Below are positions 46,955-57,255 of a stretch of 64,000 nt of DNA, one piece after another. Source of the DNA: Kordia zhangzhouensis (GTDB lineage Bacteria > Bacteroidota > Bacteroidia > Flavobacteriales > Flavobacteriaceae); NCBI RefSeq assembly GCF_001005305.1, contig NZ_LBMH01000010.1, forward strand, positions 1 through 64,000, read 5' to 3'. A program made the position numbers and the translations under genes. Positions within the stretch are counted from its first letter, which is position 1; each line of letters begins with the position of its first letter. A model generated the notes under the pieces. The model had not been told where the DNA came from. It saw only the letters and a list, made by a program, of their open reading frames with translations, and ran no database searches.

Positions 46955-48298
46955 TTATAAAGTTTTGGCTGTCAATTTATTAAATAATATAACGGCCTTG
47001 CTATCTGATAATCCTGATATAAAACTAGTGATGTTCATCAATCGTTTGTATAGATGACTTGTAGTGTAGTCAACATTTTCAGGTAAAACTTTCAAAATCA
47101 ACTTGTCATAGTTTGAAAGTGAATCGTTATGGAAGTGTTCAACAGCAGTGATAAATGTATCAAGCAAGTGTTGTAAGATGTGATATCCTTTGATTTCTTT
47201 TTCAATAACTTCGTCGCTTTTGTATATCTTCTCAACACTTATTTTGATAATATCATCAATTTGCGCTTTGTATTTGCTCTTTTCCATAAGGCCTACTGTA
47301 AATTCTCCTTTACAAATAGCTTCTTCATTTTCCAAGAAAATACGAACGGCATCTTTAATGAGCGTGTTGATTGATAGAGCTCTTAAATAACTTAAGCGAT
47401 CCTCTCGATGCTGCAATAAGTTATACTTTTCTGTCTGAATGGTATCTCTTACTAAATTGATCAAATATTCTAAAGCATATTCTTCTTGAATCAATCCAAG
47501 GTTGATTCCATCTTCAAAATCAATGATTGTGTAACAAATATCATCGGCGGCTTCTACCAAGAATGTCAATGGGTGGCGCGCGTAGCGCTTGTCATCATCT
47601 TCGCCAAACGAAAGCAAACCTAAATCGTTTGCTACTTCCGTAAAGGCTTCTTTTTGTGATTGAAAGATTCCGTATTTTTTATCAGCAATGTGCTTGGTTG
47701 GTTTTTTCGGTAGTGATTGCTTAGGATACTTCATAAAAGCACCCAATGTTGCATAACTCAATCGTAAACTTCCGTTGACACCTTTGCGATTTTCGGTTAA
47801 AATTTTGAAACCATTGGCATTTCCTTCAAAATCACACAAATCTTGGTATTCTTTTGGAGAAAGTTGGTTTTGAAACTGTGTTCCATTGCCAATTTTAAAA
47901 TATTCTCCAATTGCCTTTTCTCCTGAGTGCCCGAATGGAGGATTTCCAATGTCGTGTGCCAATGCCGCTGCAGCAACAATTGCACCAAAATCATTAAATT
48001 GAAATCCATGAACTTCATGCAGATGAGGATATTTTTCCAATAACTTTTTTCCAACTTTTCTCCCTAGACTCCTTCCTACCACGGAAACTTCCAAACTATG
48101 TGTAAGTCGCGTGTGTACAAAATCTGTTTTGGAAAGAGGAACCACCTGCGTTTTGTCTTGCAGGCTTCTAAAAGCAGTTGAAAAAATCACCCTGTCATAA
48201 TCTACTTCAAAGCCCAAACGAGTCTCGTCTTGTTCTTTGCGTAATCGCTTATGGGTATCTCCGTATCGTCTTAACGAGAGTAATTGTTCCCAATTCAT
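46955..48298 (-). CDS. dgt: Deoxyguanosinetriphosphate triphosphohydrolase (dGTPase)
   Basis: A 447-residue HD-superfamily enzyme. The HD metal site is formed by HTRLTHSLEVS (about 62-72), AHDIGNPPFGHSGE (about 113-126) and a distal Asp in VEAADDICY. The start NWEQLLSLRRYGD is typical of the family. It hydrolyses dGTP (or dNTPs) to the nucleoside and triphosphate, trimming deoxynucleotide pools. It is near the ribonucleotide reductase genes, though not in an operon with them. It has a 245-bp spacer upstream. Confidence 0.93.
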   Translation of the reverse strand: MNWEQLLSLRRYGDTHKRLRKEQDETRLGFEVDYDRVIFSTAFRSLQDKTQVVPLSKTDFVHTRLTHSLEVSVVGRSLGRKVGKKLLEKYPHLHEVHGFQFNDFGAIVAAAALAHDIGNPPFGHSGEKAIGEYFKIGNGTQFQNQLSPKEYQDLCDFEGNANGFKILTENRKGVNGSLRLSYATLGAFMKYPKQSLPKKPTKHIADKKYGIFQSQKEAFTEVANDLGLLSFGEDDDKRYARHPLTFLVEAADDICYTIIDFEDGINLGLIQEEYALEYLINLVRDTIQTEKYNLLQHREDRLSYLRALSINTLIKDAVRIFLENEEAICKGEFTVGLMEKSKYKAQIDDIIKISVEKIYKSDEVIEKEIKGYHILQHLLDTFITAVEHFHNDSLSNYDKLILKVLPENVDYTTSHLYKRLMNITSFISGLSDSKAVILFNKLTAKTL

Positions 48299-48543
48299 TA
48301 GTAAATAGCATTTTTTCCTTGCAATATACTACATAAATTATATAAATGCTACTTTGTATGCATTCTTAGCTTTATTCTATTGTTTTTCAGTAAAAAAGAA
48401 AGATATTTTAATACCTATTTGACTTATTTAGTATCTTTAACAAAGCTGTTATTGACTTAATAAATAGCATAAGATATAACCTTATGGTAACATTACATTT
48501 CGTAACACTCATGATATTTGTAAATTATTATTAATACGTACGT

Positions 48544-50877
48544 ATGGACAATATTTACTTACTGATGATTATTGCTTTGACTGTATTAGCAATTGCTGAT
48601 TTAGTCGTAGGAGTGAGCAATGACGCAGTAAACTTCTTAAATTCAGCAATAGGTTCCAAAGCTATTTCCTTTAAAACAATCATGATTGTTGCCAGTGTTG
48701 GCGTTGCCGTTGGAGCTATTTTTTCTAGCGGACTAATGGAGGTTGCACGAAAAGGAATTTTTACCCCTGAACAGTTTGTTTTTCATGAAATCATGATCAT
48801 TTTTATGGCAGTAATGATTACTGACATCCTGCTTCTTGACTTTTTCAATACGCTTGGAATGCCAACATCTACAACAGTTTCTATTGTTTTTGAACTACTT
48901 GGAGCTGCTGTTATTATGGCATTAATCCGAATTAGCAAAGAAGGAGATGGTTATCATACTTTATTAGAATACATCAATACCTCACAAGCAACTACTATTA
49001 TATTAGGTATAGTACTCTCTGTGGTGGTTGCTTTTTCTATTGGAGCTTTTGTTCAATGGATTGCCCGTTTGTTGTTATCTTATAATTTTAATGAAAAAGC
49101 GCATTGGGTTGGTGCATTATTTGGAGGAATTGCCTTAACTGCCATTACTTACTTCATTTTTGTAAAAGGAATTAAAGGAACTTCATATGCCAATATGGTT
49201 GTTGATTCAGACTCTTCTTTAACACTCAAAGAATTTTTGGAGAAGTTTGTACTTTCCATCGTAGTGGTAAGTTTTGTGGTTTGGTCAATCATTTCTTTTA
49301 TAGTAATGTCTTTCCTCAATACAAATATTTATAAATTAATTATTGTTGTAGGAACATTTGCTTTAGCACTAGCTTTTGCCGGGAATGATCTTGTAAATTT
49401 TATTGGAGTTCCTATTGCTGGTTGGCAAGCTTTTGAAAAATTCATGGAAAGCGGTCCAGCTGCAGGTGATGTAGTTGCAGCGGCGAAAGAATTTAAAATG
49501 GGCTTTTTAGGAAAAACGGTTGAAACACCTACTATTTTCTTAGTAATTGCTGGTTTAATTATGGTAATCACTCTTTGGTTTTCAAGTAAAGCAAAAGCCG
49601 TTGTAAAAACGTCTATTGATTTATCTAGTCAAGAGCAAACTAAAGAACGTTTTAAGCCAAATTTCTTATCAAGAGGTTTTGTACGTATTGCCATTGGTAT
49701 TTCCCAAGGAGTTTCAGCTATTACACCAACTTCATGGCAAGCCAAAATGGATAAGCAATTTGCGGTTCCTGCTTTGAAGACTTATAAAAACAAAGAAGAC
49801 ATTCCTGCCTTCGATATGGTCCGTGCGGCTGTGAATTTGATGGTTGCTAGTGTATTGATATCTATTGCTACTTCTATGAAACTTCCACTATCAACAACTT
49901 ATGTAACATTTATGGTTGCTATGGGAACTTCTCTTGCAGACAGAGCTTGGGGAGCAGAAAGTGCAGTATATAGAGTTGCTGGTGTATTGAATGTAATTGG
50001 TGGATGGTTTTTTACCGCTATCGTTGCCTTTCTAGCCGCAGGCTTAATTGCTTTCTTACTCAACTTAAACTTGCCTATTATGCTTGGCGCACTGTTAGCG
50101 TTGGCTACATTTTTACTGGTTAGAAACTACATTAGCCATAATAAAAAAGCAAAAGAAGCTCGTGTTGAAGACAGTTTACAAAAAGCCGAAAGCAGTTCTG
50201 TACAAGGAGTTATTCACGAAAGTGCCGATAATATTGCCAGTGTAGTTAAGAGAGGAAATAGAATTTACACAAGTGCCATCAACGGTTTGGCTAAGCAAGA
50301 TCTTAATATGCTTAAGAAAAATCGAAAGAATGTTACTAAACTTTCTAGCGAAATTGATGAACTGCGAGACAACATTTTCTACTTTATTAAGAACTTAGAT
50401 GAATCAAGTGTTGGTGCTAGTAATTTTTACATTAATATTTTAGGATATCTCCAAGATATTGCTCAATCTTTAGAGTATATTTCTAAAGCAAGTTTAAAAC
50501 ACGTTAATAATAATCATAAAAAGCTAAAATTTAGTCAGATTAAAGAACTGAAACAAGTCGATGAAGCTTTAGAAGAGTTATTTAATACTACCAAACAAGC
50601 ATTTGATTCACGTTCGTTTGAAGAGATTGGAAGCGTTTTAGCAAACAAAGAAGCTGTGTTCCAATTGGTTCGCCAAAAAATTCAAACACAAGTTGAACGT
50701 ACTCGTACTGAAGAATCAAGCCCTAAAAACACAACTTTATATTTTAGCTTATTGCTTGAGACTAAAGACTTGTTAAGTGCTACTATGAATCTTTTGGAAG
50801 AATATTATACTGCGCACGACAGCTCAGTAAAGCCAGCAACAATTAAAGATAAAAACGCTGTAGAAGAAGAAGAATAA
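48544..50877 (+). CDS. PiT-family phosphate transporter with PhoU-like C-terminal domain
   Basis: A 777-residue protein. The membrane part (about 1-540) has the duplicated PiT signature: GVSNDAVNFLNSAIGSKA near residue 23 and AGNDLVNFIGVPIAG near residue 278. The C-terminal ~210 residues are soluble and helical (about 555-760), resembling PhoU/DUF47 proteins, with patterns such as ITSAINGLAKQDLNMLKKN. In most species PiT and a PhoU-like regulator are separate adjacent genes; here they are one chain, presumably an internal regulator of phosphate entry. Transport is driven by a cation gradient. Confidence 0.93.
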   Translation: MDNIYLLMIIALTVLAIADLVVGVSNDAVNFLNSAIGSKAISFKTIMIVASVGVAVGAIFSSGLMEVARKGIFTPEQFVFHEIMIIFMAVMITDILLLDFFNTLGMPTSTTVSIVFELLGAAVIMALIRISKEGDGYHTLLEYINTSQATTIILGIVLSVVVAFSIGAFVQWIARLLLSYNFNEKAHWVGALFGGIALTAITYFIFVKGIKGTSYANMVVDSDSSLTLKEFLEKFVLSIVVVSFVVWSIISFIVMSFLNTNIYKLIIVVGTFALALAFAGNDLVNFIGVPIAGWQAFEKFMESGPAAGDVVAAAKEFKMGFLGKTVETPTIFLVIAGLIMVITLWFSSKAKAVVKTSIDLSSQEQTKERFKPNFLSRGFVRIAIGISQGVSAITPTSWQAKMDKQFAVPALKTYKNKEDIPAFDMVRAAVNLMVASVLISIATSMKLPLSTTYVTFMVAMGTSLADRAWGAESAVYRVAGVLNVIGGWFFTAIVAFLAAGLIAFLLNLNLPIMLGALLALATFLLVRNYISHNKKAKEARVEDSLQKAESSSVQGVIHESADNIASVVKRGNRIYTSAINGLAKQDLNMLKKNRKNVTKLSSEIDELRDNIFYFIKNLDESSVGASNFYINILGYLQDIAQSLEYISKASLKHVNNNHKKLKFSQIKELKQVDEALEELFNTTKQAFDSRSFEEIGSVLANKEAVFQLVRQKIQTQVERTRTEESSPKNTTLYFSLLLETKDLLSATMNLLEEYYTAHDSSVKPATIKDKNAVEEEE

Positions 50878-50900
50878 AGTATTCGAAATAATCATTTTTT

Positions 50901-50931
50901 AAAAAGCACGATTAACACGTGCTTTTTTTAT
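50901..50931 (+). terminator. Terminator after the PiT gene
   Basis: A 10-bp stem (AAAAAGCACG with CGTGCTTTTT), a 7-nt loop and a T run lie 23 bp past the stop codon. Confidence 0.85.
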
Positions 50932-51009
50932 ACAAGATTCCTAAAAAACCTTCTTCTGAATTGTCTATATATTTTTTATCTTGAAACTTAAATTTTAAAA
51001 AATCCTATC

Positions 51010-51723
51010 ATGAATCGATTCCTTTTTTCGCTTTTTCTATACAGTGCAGTATGTATTTCTTTTTGCGCAGCGCAAGAACTTACTGGACAACAACTACTTG
51101 AAAAAGCTATTCAGTATCACGATCCTAATGGAAATTGGTCAACTTTCAATGGTACGTTGCATGTAACAATGGAAACTCCCAAAAATGCAGATCGCATAAG
51201 TACTATTCAGATTAATTTGCCTGAAGAATCCTTTTATGTAAAAGCTACGAGAAATGCCCAAACTACAGAATATACCATTGTTAAAGATAGTTGTAACATT
51301 GCATTTAATGGAAATGACACTCTTTCAGAGGACGTTAAAAAAGAAAATAATTTGAGTTGTGAACGCGCGCAGTTATACAAGAATTATTATACGTATTTGT
51401 ATGGATTGCCTATGAAATTGAAAGATAACGGCACTATTGTTCATCCTAAAATTGAAAAGAAAACATTTAAAGGAAAACAATATCTGGTATTAAAAGTAAC
51501 CTATACAGAAAGTGTTGGAAAAGATACGTGGTACTTTTATTTTAACCCGAAAACCTATGCGATGGAAGTATATCAGTTCTTTAAAGATGAATCAAAAAAT
51601 GATGGCGAATATATTATCCTTACAGAAGAAACTACTATAAATGACATTAAAATGCCTAAAAAACGTGCATGGTATTATAATAAAAATGGAGAGTATTTAG
51701 GAACGGATGTTTTAACAAACTAA
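51010..51723 (+). CDS. DUF6503-family secreted protein
   Basis: A 237-residue protein with a signal peptide (about 1-21, SFCAAQ). The body has the pattern of the flavobacterial DUF6503 family: AIQYHDPNGNW near the start, a FKGKQYLVLKVTY strand and VGKDTWYFYFNPKTYAMEVYQF, ending with IKMPKKRAWYYNK. The fold resembles LolA/LppX-type lipoprotein carriers, but no function is established. It stands alone between two terminators. Confidence 0.8.
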   Translation: MNRFLFSLFLYSAVCISFCAAQELTGQQLLEKAIQYHDPNGNWSTFNGTLHVTMETPKNADRISTIQINLPEESFYVKATRNAQTTEYTIVKDSCNIAFNGNDTLSEDVKKENNLSCERAQLYKNYYTYLYGLPMKLKDNGTIVHPKIEKKTFKGKQYLVLKVTYTESVGKDTWYFYFNPKTYAMEVYQFFKDESKNDGEYIILTEETTINDIKMPKKRAWYYNKNGEYLGTDVLTN

Positions 51724-51793
51724 TGTTCCATATAAATTGGTAAGCAATTATTTTTTTTTACCTCTTTCATCCTTTACAATAATTCACTGAATA

Positions 51794-51820
51794 AAAAAGG
51801 GAGCATAATACTCCCTTTTT
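51794..51820. terminator. Bidirectional terminator between DUF6503 gene and nrdA
   Basis: A 10-bp stem (AAAAAGGGAG with CTCCCTTTTT) and a 7-nt loop lie between convergent genes, with A/T runs on both sides. Confidence 0.85.
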
Positions 51821-51842
51821 CTTTATTACAATTGCCCTCTTA

Positions 51843-54281
51843 TTATGAACCACACATCAAACAATCATCATCTTGATTGCCTTTTGAGCGCGCAATCATC
51901 TCTTTCAATTCTTCTGGTGTTAATGGCTCTACTGCTACTTGTGAAGGTTTAGAGCCTAATGTTTCTACAGAAATAGCTGCAGTTGCTGTTGCTTCAACAG
52001 GTGCTTGTTTAGTAGATTTTTTCACTGTAAACTTAATTGCATCTACTGCTGATTTCGTACGCAAGTAATACATTCCTGTTTTGAGTCCAGACTTCCACGC
52101 ATAGAAATGCATTGATGTTAATTTTGCCATCGTAGCTCCTTCCATAAATAAGTTTAACGACTGTGATTGGTCAATAAAATATCCTCTGTGGCGCGACATA
52201 TCAATTATATCCTTCATACTCAATTCCCACACCGTTTTGTACAAGTCTTTGATATTTTGTGGAATTTCCTCAATGTGCTGAATAGAACCATTTGCACGCA
52301 TTAATTCTTGCTTCAAATCTTCTGTCCACAATCCTAAATTCACTAAGTCTTCCAATAAGTGCTTATTCACCACAATAAATTCTCCTGAAAGAACGCGTCT
52401 TGTATAAATATTTGACGTATAAGGCTCAAAACATTCGTTATTTCCTAAAATTTGCGACGTAGAGGCTGTTGGCATTGGCGCTACCAACAATGAGTTACGC
52501 ACACCGTTTTTAAGTACTTGTTTACGCAATTTTGCCCAATCCCAACGACCACTTAATTCTTCATCTTTAATTCCCCATAAATTATGTTGAAACTCTCCTT
52601 TAGACATTGGCGAACCTTTATAGGTTTGGTATGGACCTTCTTCTTTAGCCATTTCCATAGAAGCCGTTACTGCTGCAAAATACAAGGTTTCAAAAATTTC
52701 TTGATTCAGTTTTTTAGCTTCATCAGATGTGAATGGCATACGCAATTTGATGAACGTATCTGCCAATCCTTGTACACCTAATCCGATAGGTCGATGACGG
52801 AAGTTTGAATTTTCTGCTTCTTTTACAGGGTAATAGTTACGATCAATTACCTTGTTCAAGTTTTTTGTTACACGCTTCGTTACACGGAACAATTCTTTAT
52901 GGTCAAATTCTTTTCCTTTTACGAACATTGGTAAAGCAATAGAAGCCAAATTACATACTGCTACTTCATCTTTTGAAGTATATTCCATAATCTCTGTACA
53001 TAAATTTGAAGAACGTATAGTTCCTAAATTCTTCTGATTAGACTTACGGTTGGCTGCATCTTTATACAGCATATATGGCGTTCCTGTTTCAATTTGAGAT
53101 TCTAAAATTTTCTCCCAAAGTTCACGTGCTTTAATTGTTTTTCGTCCTTTTCCTTCAGACTCATATTTAATATATAATGCTTCAAACTCATCACTATGCA
53201 CATTAAATAAGTTTGGACATTCATTTGGACACATCAACGTCCACTGACCATCTTCTTGTACACGTTTCATGAACAAATCTGGAATCCACATTGCATAGAA
53301 TAAATCACGTGCGCGCATTTCTTCCTTTCCATGATTTTTCTTTAAATCTAAAAAGTCAAAAATATCTGCATGCCAAGGTTCTACATAGATTGCAAATGAT
53401 CCTTTTCGTTTTCCTCCTCCTTGATCTACATATCTTGCTGTATCATTGTATACACGCAGCATTGGCACAATTCCATTACTTGTTCCGTTTGTTCCAGCTA
53501 TGTATGAACCTGTTGCACGTACATTGTGAATTGATAATCCAATTCCACCTGCCGATTGTGAAATTTTTGCAGTTTGTTTAAGCGTATCGTAAATTCCATC
53601 AATACTGTCATCTTGCATTGCTAATAAGAAGCAAGAAGACATTTGTGGTTTTGGTGTTCCTGAGTTGAAAAGCGTCGGTGTAGCGTGGGTAAAGAATTTT
53701 TTAGACATCAATTCGTATGTTTCAATAACCGCTTCAAGGTCGTCTAAATGAATTCCTACAGAAACACGCATCAACATATGCTGTGGACGCTCTACAATTT
53801 TCCCGTTTAATTTTAATAAATAAGAACGTTCCAATGTTTTGAATCCGAAGTAATCATATCCAAAATCACGGTTATAAATAATCGTTGAGTCCAAACGATC
53901 TGCATGTTCCATAATTACGTTATATACTTCATCCGACAGTAATGGTGCTTTTTTACCCGTTCGAGGATTGATATATTCGTATAAATCTGTCATCGTTTCC
54001 GAAAACGACTTTTTTGTATTCTTATGTAAGTTAGAAACGGAAATTCGCGCTGCTAATCGCGCGTAATCTGGATGCGTTGTGGTCATGGTGGCGGCAATCT
54101 CTGCTGCCAAATTATCTAATTCTGAAGTGGTTACCCCATCATACAATCCTTCAATAACTCGCATTGCAACTTTTACTGGGTCCACTAAATCGTTTAAGCC
54201 ATAGCACAACTTTCTCACGCGAGAAGTGATTTTGTCGAACATCATTGGCTCTTTTCTTCCGTCTCTTTTTACTACATACAT
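51843..54281 (-). CDS. nrdA: Ribonucleoside-diphosphate reductase, alpha (large) subunit
   Basis: An 812-residue class Ia reductase large chain. An ATP-cone (about 1-95) begins [17 protein letters not shown] and gives overall allosteric control. Active-site segments are [10 protein letters not shown] (the first redox Cys), NLCTEI (Asn, radical Cys, Glu) and [10 protein letters not shown] (the second redox Cys). The C-terminus carries the CLMC redox pair that passes electrons from thioredoxin. It reduces ribonucleoside diphosphates with the NrdB subunit encoded 155 bp upstream on the same strand. No intein or other interruption is present. Confidence 0.97.
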   Translation of the reverse strand: MYVVKRDGRKEPMMFDKITSRVRKLCYGLNDLVDPVKVAMRVIEGLYDGVTTSELDNLAAEIAATMTTTHPDYARLAARISVSNLHKNTKKSFSETMTDLYEYINPRTGKKAPLLSDEVYNVIMEHADRLDSTIIYNRDFGYDYFGFKTLERSYLLKLNGKIVERPQHMLMRVSVGIHLDDLEAVIETYELMSKKFFTHATPTLFNSGTPKPQMSSCFLLAMQDDSIDGIYDTLKQTAKISQSAGGIGLSIHNVRATGSYIAGTNGTSNGIVPMLRVYNDTARYVDQGGGKRKGSFAIYVEPWHADIFDFLDLKKNHGKEEMRARDLFYAMWIPDLFMKRVQEDGQWTLMCPNECPNLFNVHSDEFEALYIKYESEGKGRKTIKARELWEKILESQIETGTPYMLYKDAANRKSNQKNLGTIRSSNLCTEIMEYTSKDEVAVCNLASIALPMFVKGKEFDHKELFRVTKRVTKNLNKVIDRNYYPVKEAENSNFRHRPIGLGVQGLADTFIKLRMPFTSDEAKKLNQEIFETLYFAAVTASMEMAKEEGPYQTYKGSPMSKGEFQHNLWGIKDEELSGRWDWAKLRKQVLKNGVRNSLLVAPMPTASTSQILGNNECFEPYTSNIYTRRVLSGEFIVVNKHLLEDLVNLGLWTEDLKQELMRANGSIQHIEEIPQNIKDLYKTVWELSMKDIIDMSRHRGYFIDQSQSLNLFMEGATMAKLTSMHFYAWKSGLKTGMYYLRTKSAVDAIKFTVKKSTKQAPVEATATAAISVETLGSKPSQVAVEPLTPEELKEMIARSKGNQDDDCLMCGS

Positions 54282-54436
54282 ACGCTCATCTATTTTTTAA
54301 GTCTTCCAAACTTACGTTCAGAATAGGGGTTAGTTATTTATCCGATTTTTCGGCAAAAAAATCAGTGTTTAGGGTACTTTTTATACTGTTTTAAAATTTT
54401 AAACTGCGTACAGCTAAAATTATAGGGATTTACTGT

Positions 54437-55417
54437 TTAGAAATCAGCGTCGAAACTAAATTTATCTTTCTCTTCTTCTTTATTCATCACACCCGCTTTT
54501 TGATATTCTGAAACTCGTTTTTCGAAGAAATTCGTTTTTCCTTGAAGAGAAATCATATCCATAAAATCGAATGGATTTGACACATTGTACTCTTTTTCAC
54601 AACCTAATTCTTGTAAAAGTCGATCCGTTACAAACTCTAAGTATTGTGTCATTAGTTTCGCATTCATTCCAATAAGACTTACTGGCAATGACTCTGTTAT
54701 GAATTCGCGCTCAATATTTAATGCATCAACAATGATTTCACGAATACGAGGCTTAGACACTTTGTTTACCAAATGGTTGTTGTGTAAATGTACTGCAAAG
54801 TCACAGTGCACACCTTCATCACGAGAAATTAACTCATTAGAAAAAGTTAATCCTGGCATGATTCCTCGTTTTTTTAACCAAAAAATTGAACAGAATGCTC
54901 CTGAGAAAAAGATACCTTCTACTGCAGCAAAAGCGATTAAACGCTCAGCAAAACTTGGAGATTCAATCCATTTCAACGCCCAATCTGCTTTCTTTTTGAT
55001 TGCAGGGAAGTTTTCAATAGCCTTGAATAGAATATCTTTTTCTTTTTCATCTTTTACATAGGTGTCAATTAAAAGAGAGTAGGTCTCCGAATGAATATTC
55101 TCCATCATGATTTGGAATCCGTAAAAGAATTTTGCTTCCGAATATTGCACTTCGTTTACAAAGTTTTCCGCAAGATTTTCGTTTACAATTCCATCTGAAG
55201 CTGCAAAAAATGCAAGAATATGTTTGATAAAATAACGCTCGTCATCGTTTAATTTAGTCGTCCAATCTGTCAAGTCTTGGTGCAAATCAATTTCTTCTGC
55301 AGTCCAAAAACTAGCTTCCGACTTCTTATACCACTCCCAAATATCGGCATGTTTAATCGGAAAAATCACAAATCTGTCTTTGTTCTCTTGTAAGATGGGT
55401 TCAATTGTTGATGACAT
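54437..55417 (-). CDS. nrdB: Ribonucleoside-diphosphate reductase, beta (small) subunit
   Basis: A 326-residue diiron radical protein. Metal ligands are visible in [13 protein letters not shown] (Asp, Glu), [12 protein letters not shown] (Glu and His) and [11 protein letters not shown] (Glu and His). The radical-bearing Tyr four residues after the first His (HSETY) is kept, so it is a tyrosyl-radical class Ia protein rather than a Tyr-less class Ic type. It precedes nrdA in the same direction, the order nrdB-nrdA being opposite to that in E. coli. Confidence 0.96.
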   Translation of the reverse strand: MSSTIEPILQENKDRFVIFPIKHADIWEWYKKSEASFWTAEEIDLHQDLTDWTTKLNDDERYFIKHILAFFAASDGIVNENLAENFVNEVQYSEAKFFYGFQIMMENIHSETYSLLIDTYVKDEKEKDILFKAIENFPAIKKKADWALKWIESPSFAERLIAFAAVEGIFFSGAFCSIFWLKKRGIMPGLTFSNELISRDEGVHCDFAVHLHNNHLVNKVSKPRIREIIVDALNIEREFITESLPVSLIGMNAKLMTQYLEFVTDRLLQELGCEKEYNVSNPFDFMDMISLQGKTNFFEKRVSEYQKAGVMNKEEEKDKFSFDADF

Positions 55418-55685
55418 AAATTTATCGCGTTTTTTATAAAATTGGGTAAAAGATTGTTGTTCGATTTGGGAATAACAAAGATTGAAAATTGTGGCTGAAA
55501 ATGAAAGCCTAACTTATTCACAAACTCCATGAGTTTTTAACAACAATACAGTTTTTTCTTACTTTTTAATGAATTTAAAAAATGGCATTTTTTACTGAAT
55601 ATCAAATACTTACAAGAAGTAATTCTTTGTCAGCTGTGATAAAACAAGAGATTACAGAAAAAAATGAGAAAATGAAATTATCAAA

Positions 55686-56255
55686 TTAACGATGCAAACT
55701 TTTTGCTATTTTTTCTAACTCATCATACCAATCTTCTCCAAATTTTCGGATAAGTGCTTCTTTAACGAATTTATAGATTGGTACTTGTAATTCTTTCCCT
55801 AAAGAGCAAGCATCATCACAAATAGGCCATCGATGATAATTTACTGCTGAGAAATCATTGTATTCTTCTACACGTATAGGATATAAATGACACGAGACCG
55901 GTTTTTTCCAATCAATCAAACCTTTGTTGTAAGCAGCTTCAATGCCGCATAGCGCAGTTTGATGTTCATCATAAATCACATACGCACACTCTGCTCCTTC
56001 TATTAAAGGTGTTTCTAATTCGCCATTCTCTGCTACTATATAGGTACCTTGCTCTTCAATTGCTTGAATACCTTCTTCACGAAGAAAAGGCTTTACTTTT
56101 TCGTACACCTCTTCTAAAATTTTAATCTCGCTATTTTCAAGTGGCGCACCGGCATCACCTTCTACACAACAAATTCCTTTGCATGCTTTTAGGTTGCACA
56201 CAAAATCATTTTCAACAATATCTTCTGAAACAATGGTTTTTCCTAACTGAAACAT
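55686..56255 (-). CDS. DUF3109-family Cys-rich protein
   Basis: I start at 56255 (189 residues) because [12 protein letters not shown] is the conserved beginning of the family; an upstream ATG at 56303 would place its start before the promoter element. Conserved Cys residues ([13 protein letters not shown] near the N-terminus, [37 protein letters not shown]) suggest a metal or Fe-S site, as in the YkgJ-like zinc/iron-chelating group. The function is unknown. It is a single gene. Confidence 0.85.
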   Translation of the reverse strand: MFQLGKTIVSEDIVENDFVCNLKACKGICCVEGDAGAPLENSEIKILEEVYEKVKPFLREEGIQAIEEQGTYIVAENGELETPLIEGAECAYVIYDEHQTALCGIEAAYNKGLIDWKKPVSCHLYPIRVEEYNDFSAVNYHRWPICDDACSLGKELQVPIYKFVKEALIRKFGEDWYDELEKIAKSLHR

Positions 56256-56259
56256 AATA

Positions 56260-56267
56260 CAAATATA
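56260..56267 (-). promoter_or_regulatory. -7 element almost touching the DUF3109 start codon
   Basis: TATATTTG on the minus strand ends 4 nt before the ATG at 56255. Transcription would start at or just before the start codon, implying a leaderless or nearly leaderless message. Confidence 0.45.
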
Positions 56268-56359
56268 CTTTTTTATATAGTGTTGATTTGATAGTTTATA
56301 CACTTTTTTTGGCTACTATCTCTTTATCTTAATTTAATCTAAAAAATACATGGTTTCCC

Positions 56360-56389
56360 TTTGCTAATTCTCTGAATAATGTACTTTTG
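56360..56389 (+). promoter_or_regulatory. Promoter of the MarC-family gene
   Basis: A -33 TTTG (56360-56363) and a -7 TACTTTTG (56382-56389) are separated by 18 nt; the ATG is 23 nt further on. Confidence 0.55.
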
Positions 56390-56412
56390 CGGCAAAATTA
56401 AAACGTATTTGC

Positions 56413-56997
56413 ATGGAACTCAATTTTAAACATATTTTTACCGCAAGTATGGTATTATTTGCCGTAATTGATATTATAGGGAATATTCCAATCATCATAG
56501 ATCTTCGCCGAAAAACTGGTCATATCCAGTCGGGAAAGGCAACAATTATTGCTGGTATTATTTTGACTGTATTTTTGTTTGTTGGTCAAAGCATGCTTAA
56601 TTTGATAGGAATCAACGTTAGCCAATTTGCCATTGCAGGTTCTTTTGTGTTATTTTTCTTGGCATTAGAAATGATTTTAGGAATTACTCTTTTTAAAGAA
56701 GATGACGAAGAAACCTTAAGTGATGCATCTGTATTTCCAATTGCCTTCCCACTCGTTGCTGGACCAGGAAGTTTAACGTCTATTTTATCGTTAAGAGCCG
56801 AATTTAAAGTAGAAAATATCATTGTTGCAATCTTAGTCAATATGGTTATTATGTATATTGTATTAAAGGCATCGGCTAGAATTGAGCGTTGGTTAGGACA
56901 AAACGGGATTCGTATTTTGAGAAAAGTTTTTGGAGTTATTTTATTAGCAATCGCTGTAAAACTGTTTACAACTAGTATTCAGAAAATATTTGCGTAA
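56413..56997 (+). CDS. MarC-family integral membrane protein
   Basis: A 194-residue six-helix membrane protein. MarC-type features include IDIIGNIPIIIDLRRKTG at the start, FPLVAGPGSLTSI in the middle and GIRILRKVFGVILLAIAVKLF at the end. The family was once linked to multiple antibiotic resistance, but its physiological role is not established; related proteins may transport small molecules. It is followed by a small membrane-protein gene 51 bp downstream in the same direction. Confidence 0.9.
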   Translation: MELNFKHIFTASMVLFAVIDIIGNIPIIIDLRRKTGHIQSGKATIIAGIILTVFLFVGQSMLNLIGINVSQFAIAGSFVLFFLALEMILGITLFKEDDEETLSDASVFPIAFPLVAGPGSLTSILSLRAEFKVENIIVAILVNMVIMYIVLKASARIERWLGQNGIRILRKVFGVILLAIAVKLFTTSIQKIFA

Positions 56998-57048
56998 TTT
57001 TGTATTGAAACTGAATCTTTTTAAGATTTATAAGACAAAAATTGACTT

Positions 57049-57255
57049 ATGAAGACCTTTTCTTATATCGCAATGGTACTTGCCATTATTATTAGCATAT
57101 ATAGTATGACAAAACTTGATTTTTCCAATATATTGCAAGGAGAAAGTTTGATTGCATTAATCAGTATTGTAGGTGCTTTTTGCGTTATTTTAATCTTGTT
57201 AATCTTTTTGACTTCAAAGAGAATCGAGGAAAAAATTAAAAACAACGCAAAATAA
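57049..57255 (+). CDS. Small two-helix membrane protein
   Basis: The 68-residue product has two membrane helices (about 4-20 and 33-55) joined by a short polar loop (TKLDFSNILQGES), and a basic tail. Its stop codon shares one base with the start of the flavoprotein gene (TAATG), so the two are translationally coupled. The family is not recognised. Confidence 0.72.
   Translation: MKTFSYIAMVLAIIISIYSMTKLDFSNILQGESLIALISIVGAFCVILILLIFLTSKRIEEKIKNNAK

Noticed and set aside
48535-48544. Palindrome TACGTACGTA at the start of the PiT gene as a regulatory site
   Set aside because: It is a simple 10-bp repeat of TACG overlapping the start codon with no supporting context.
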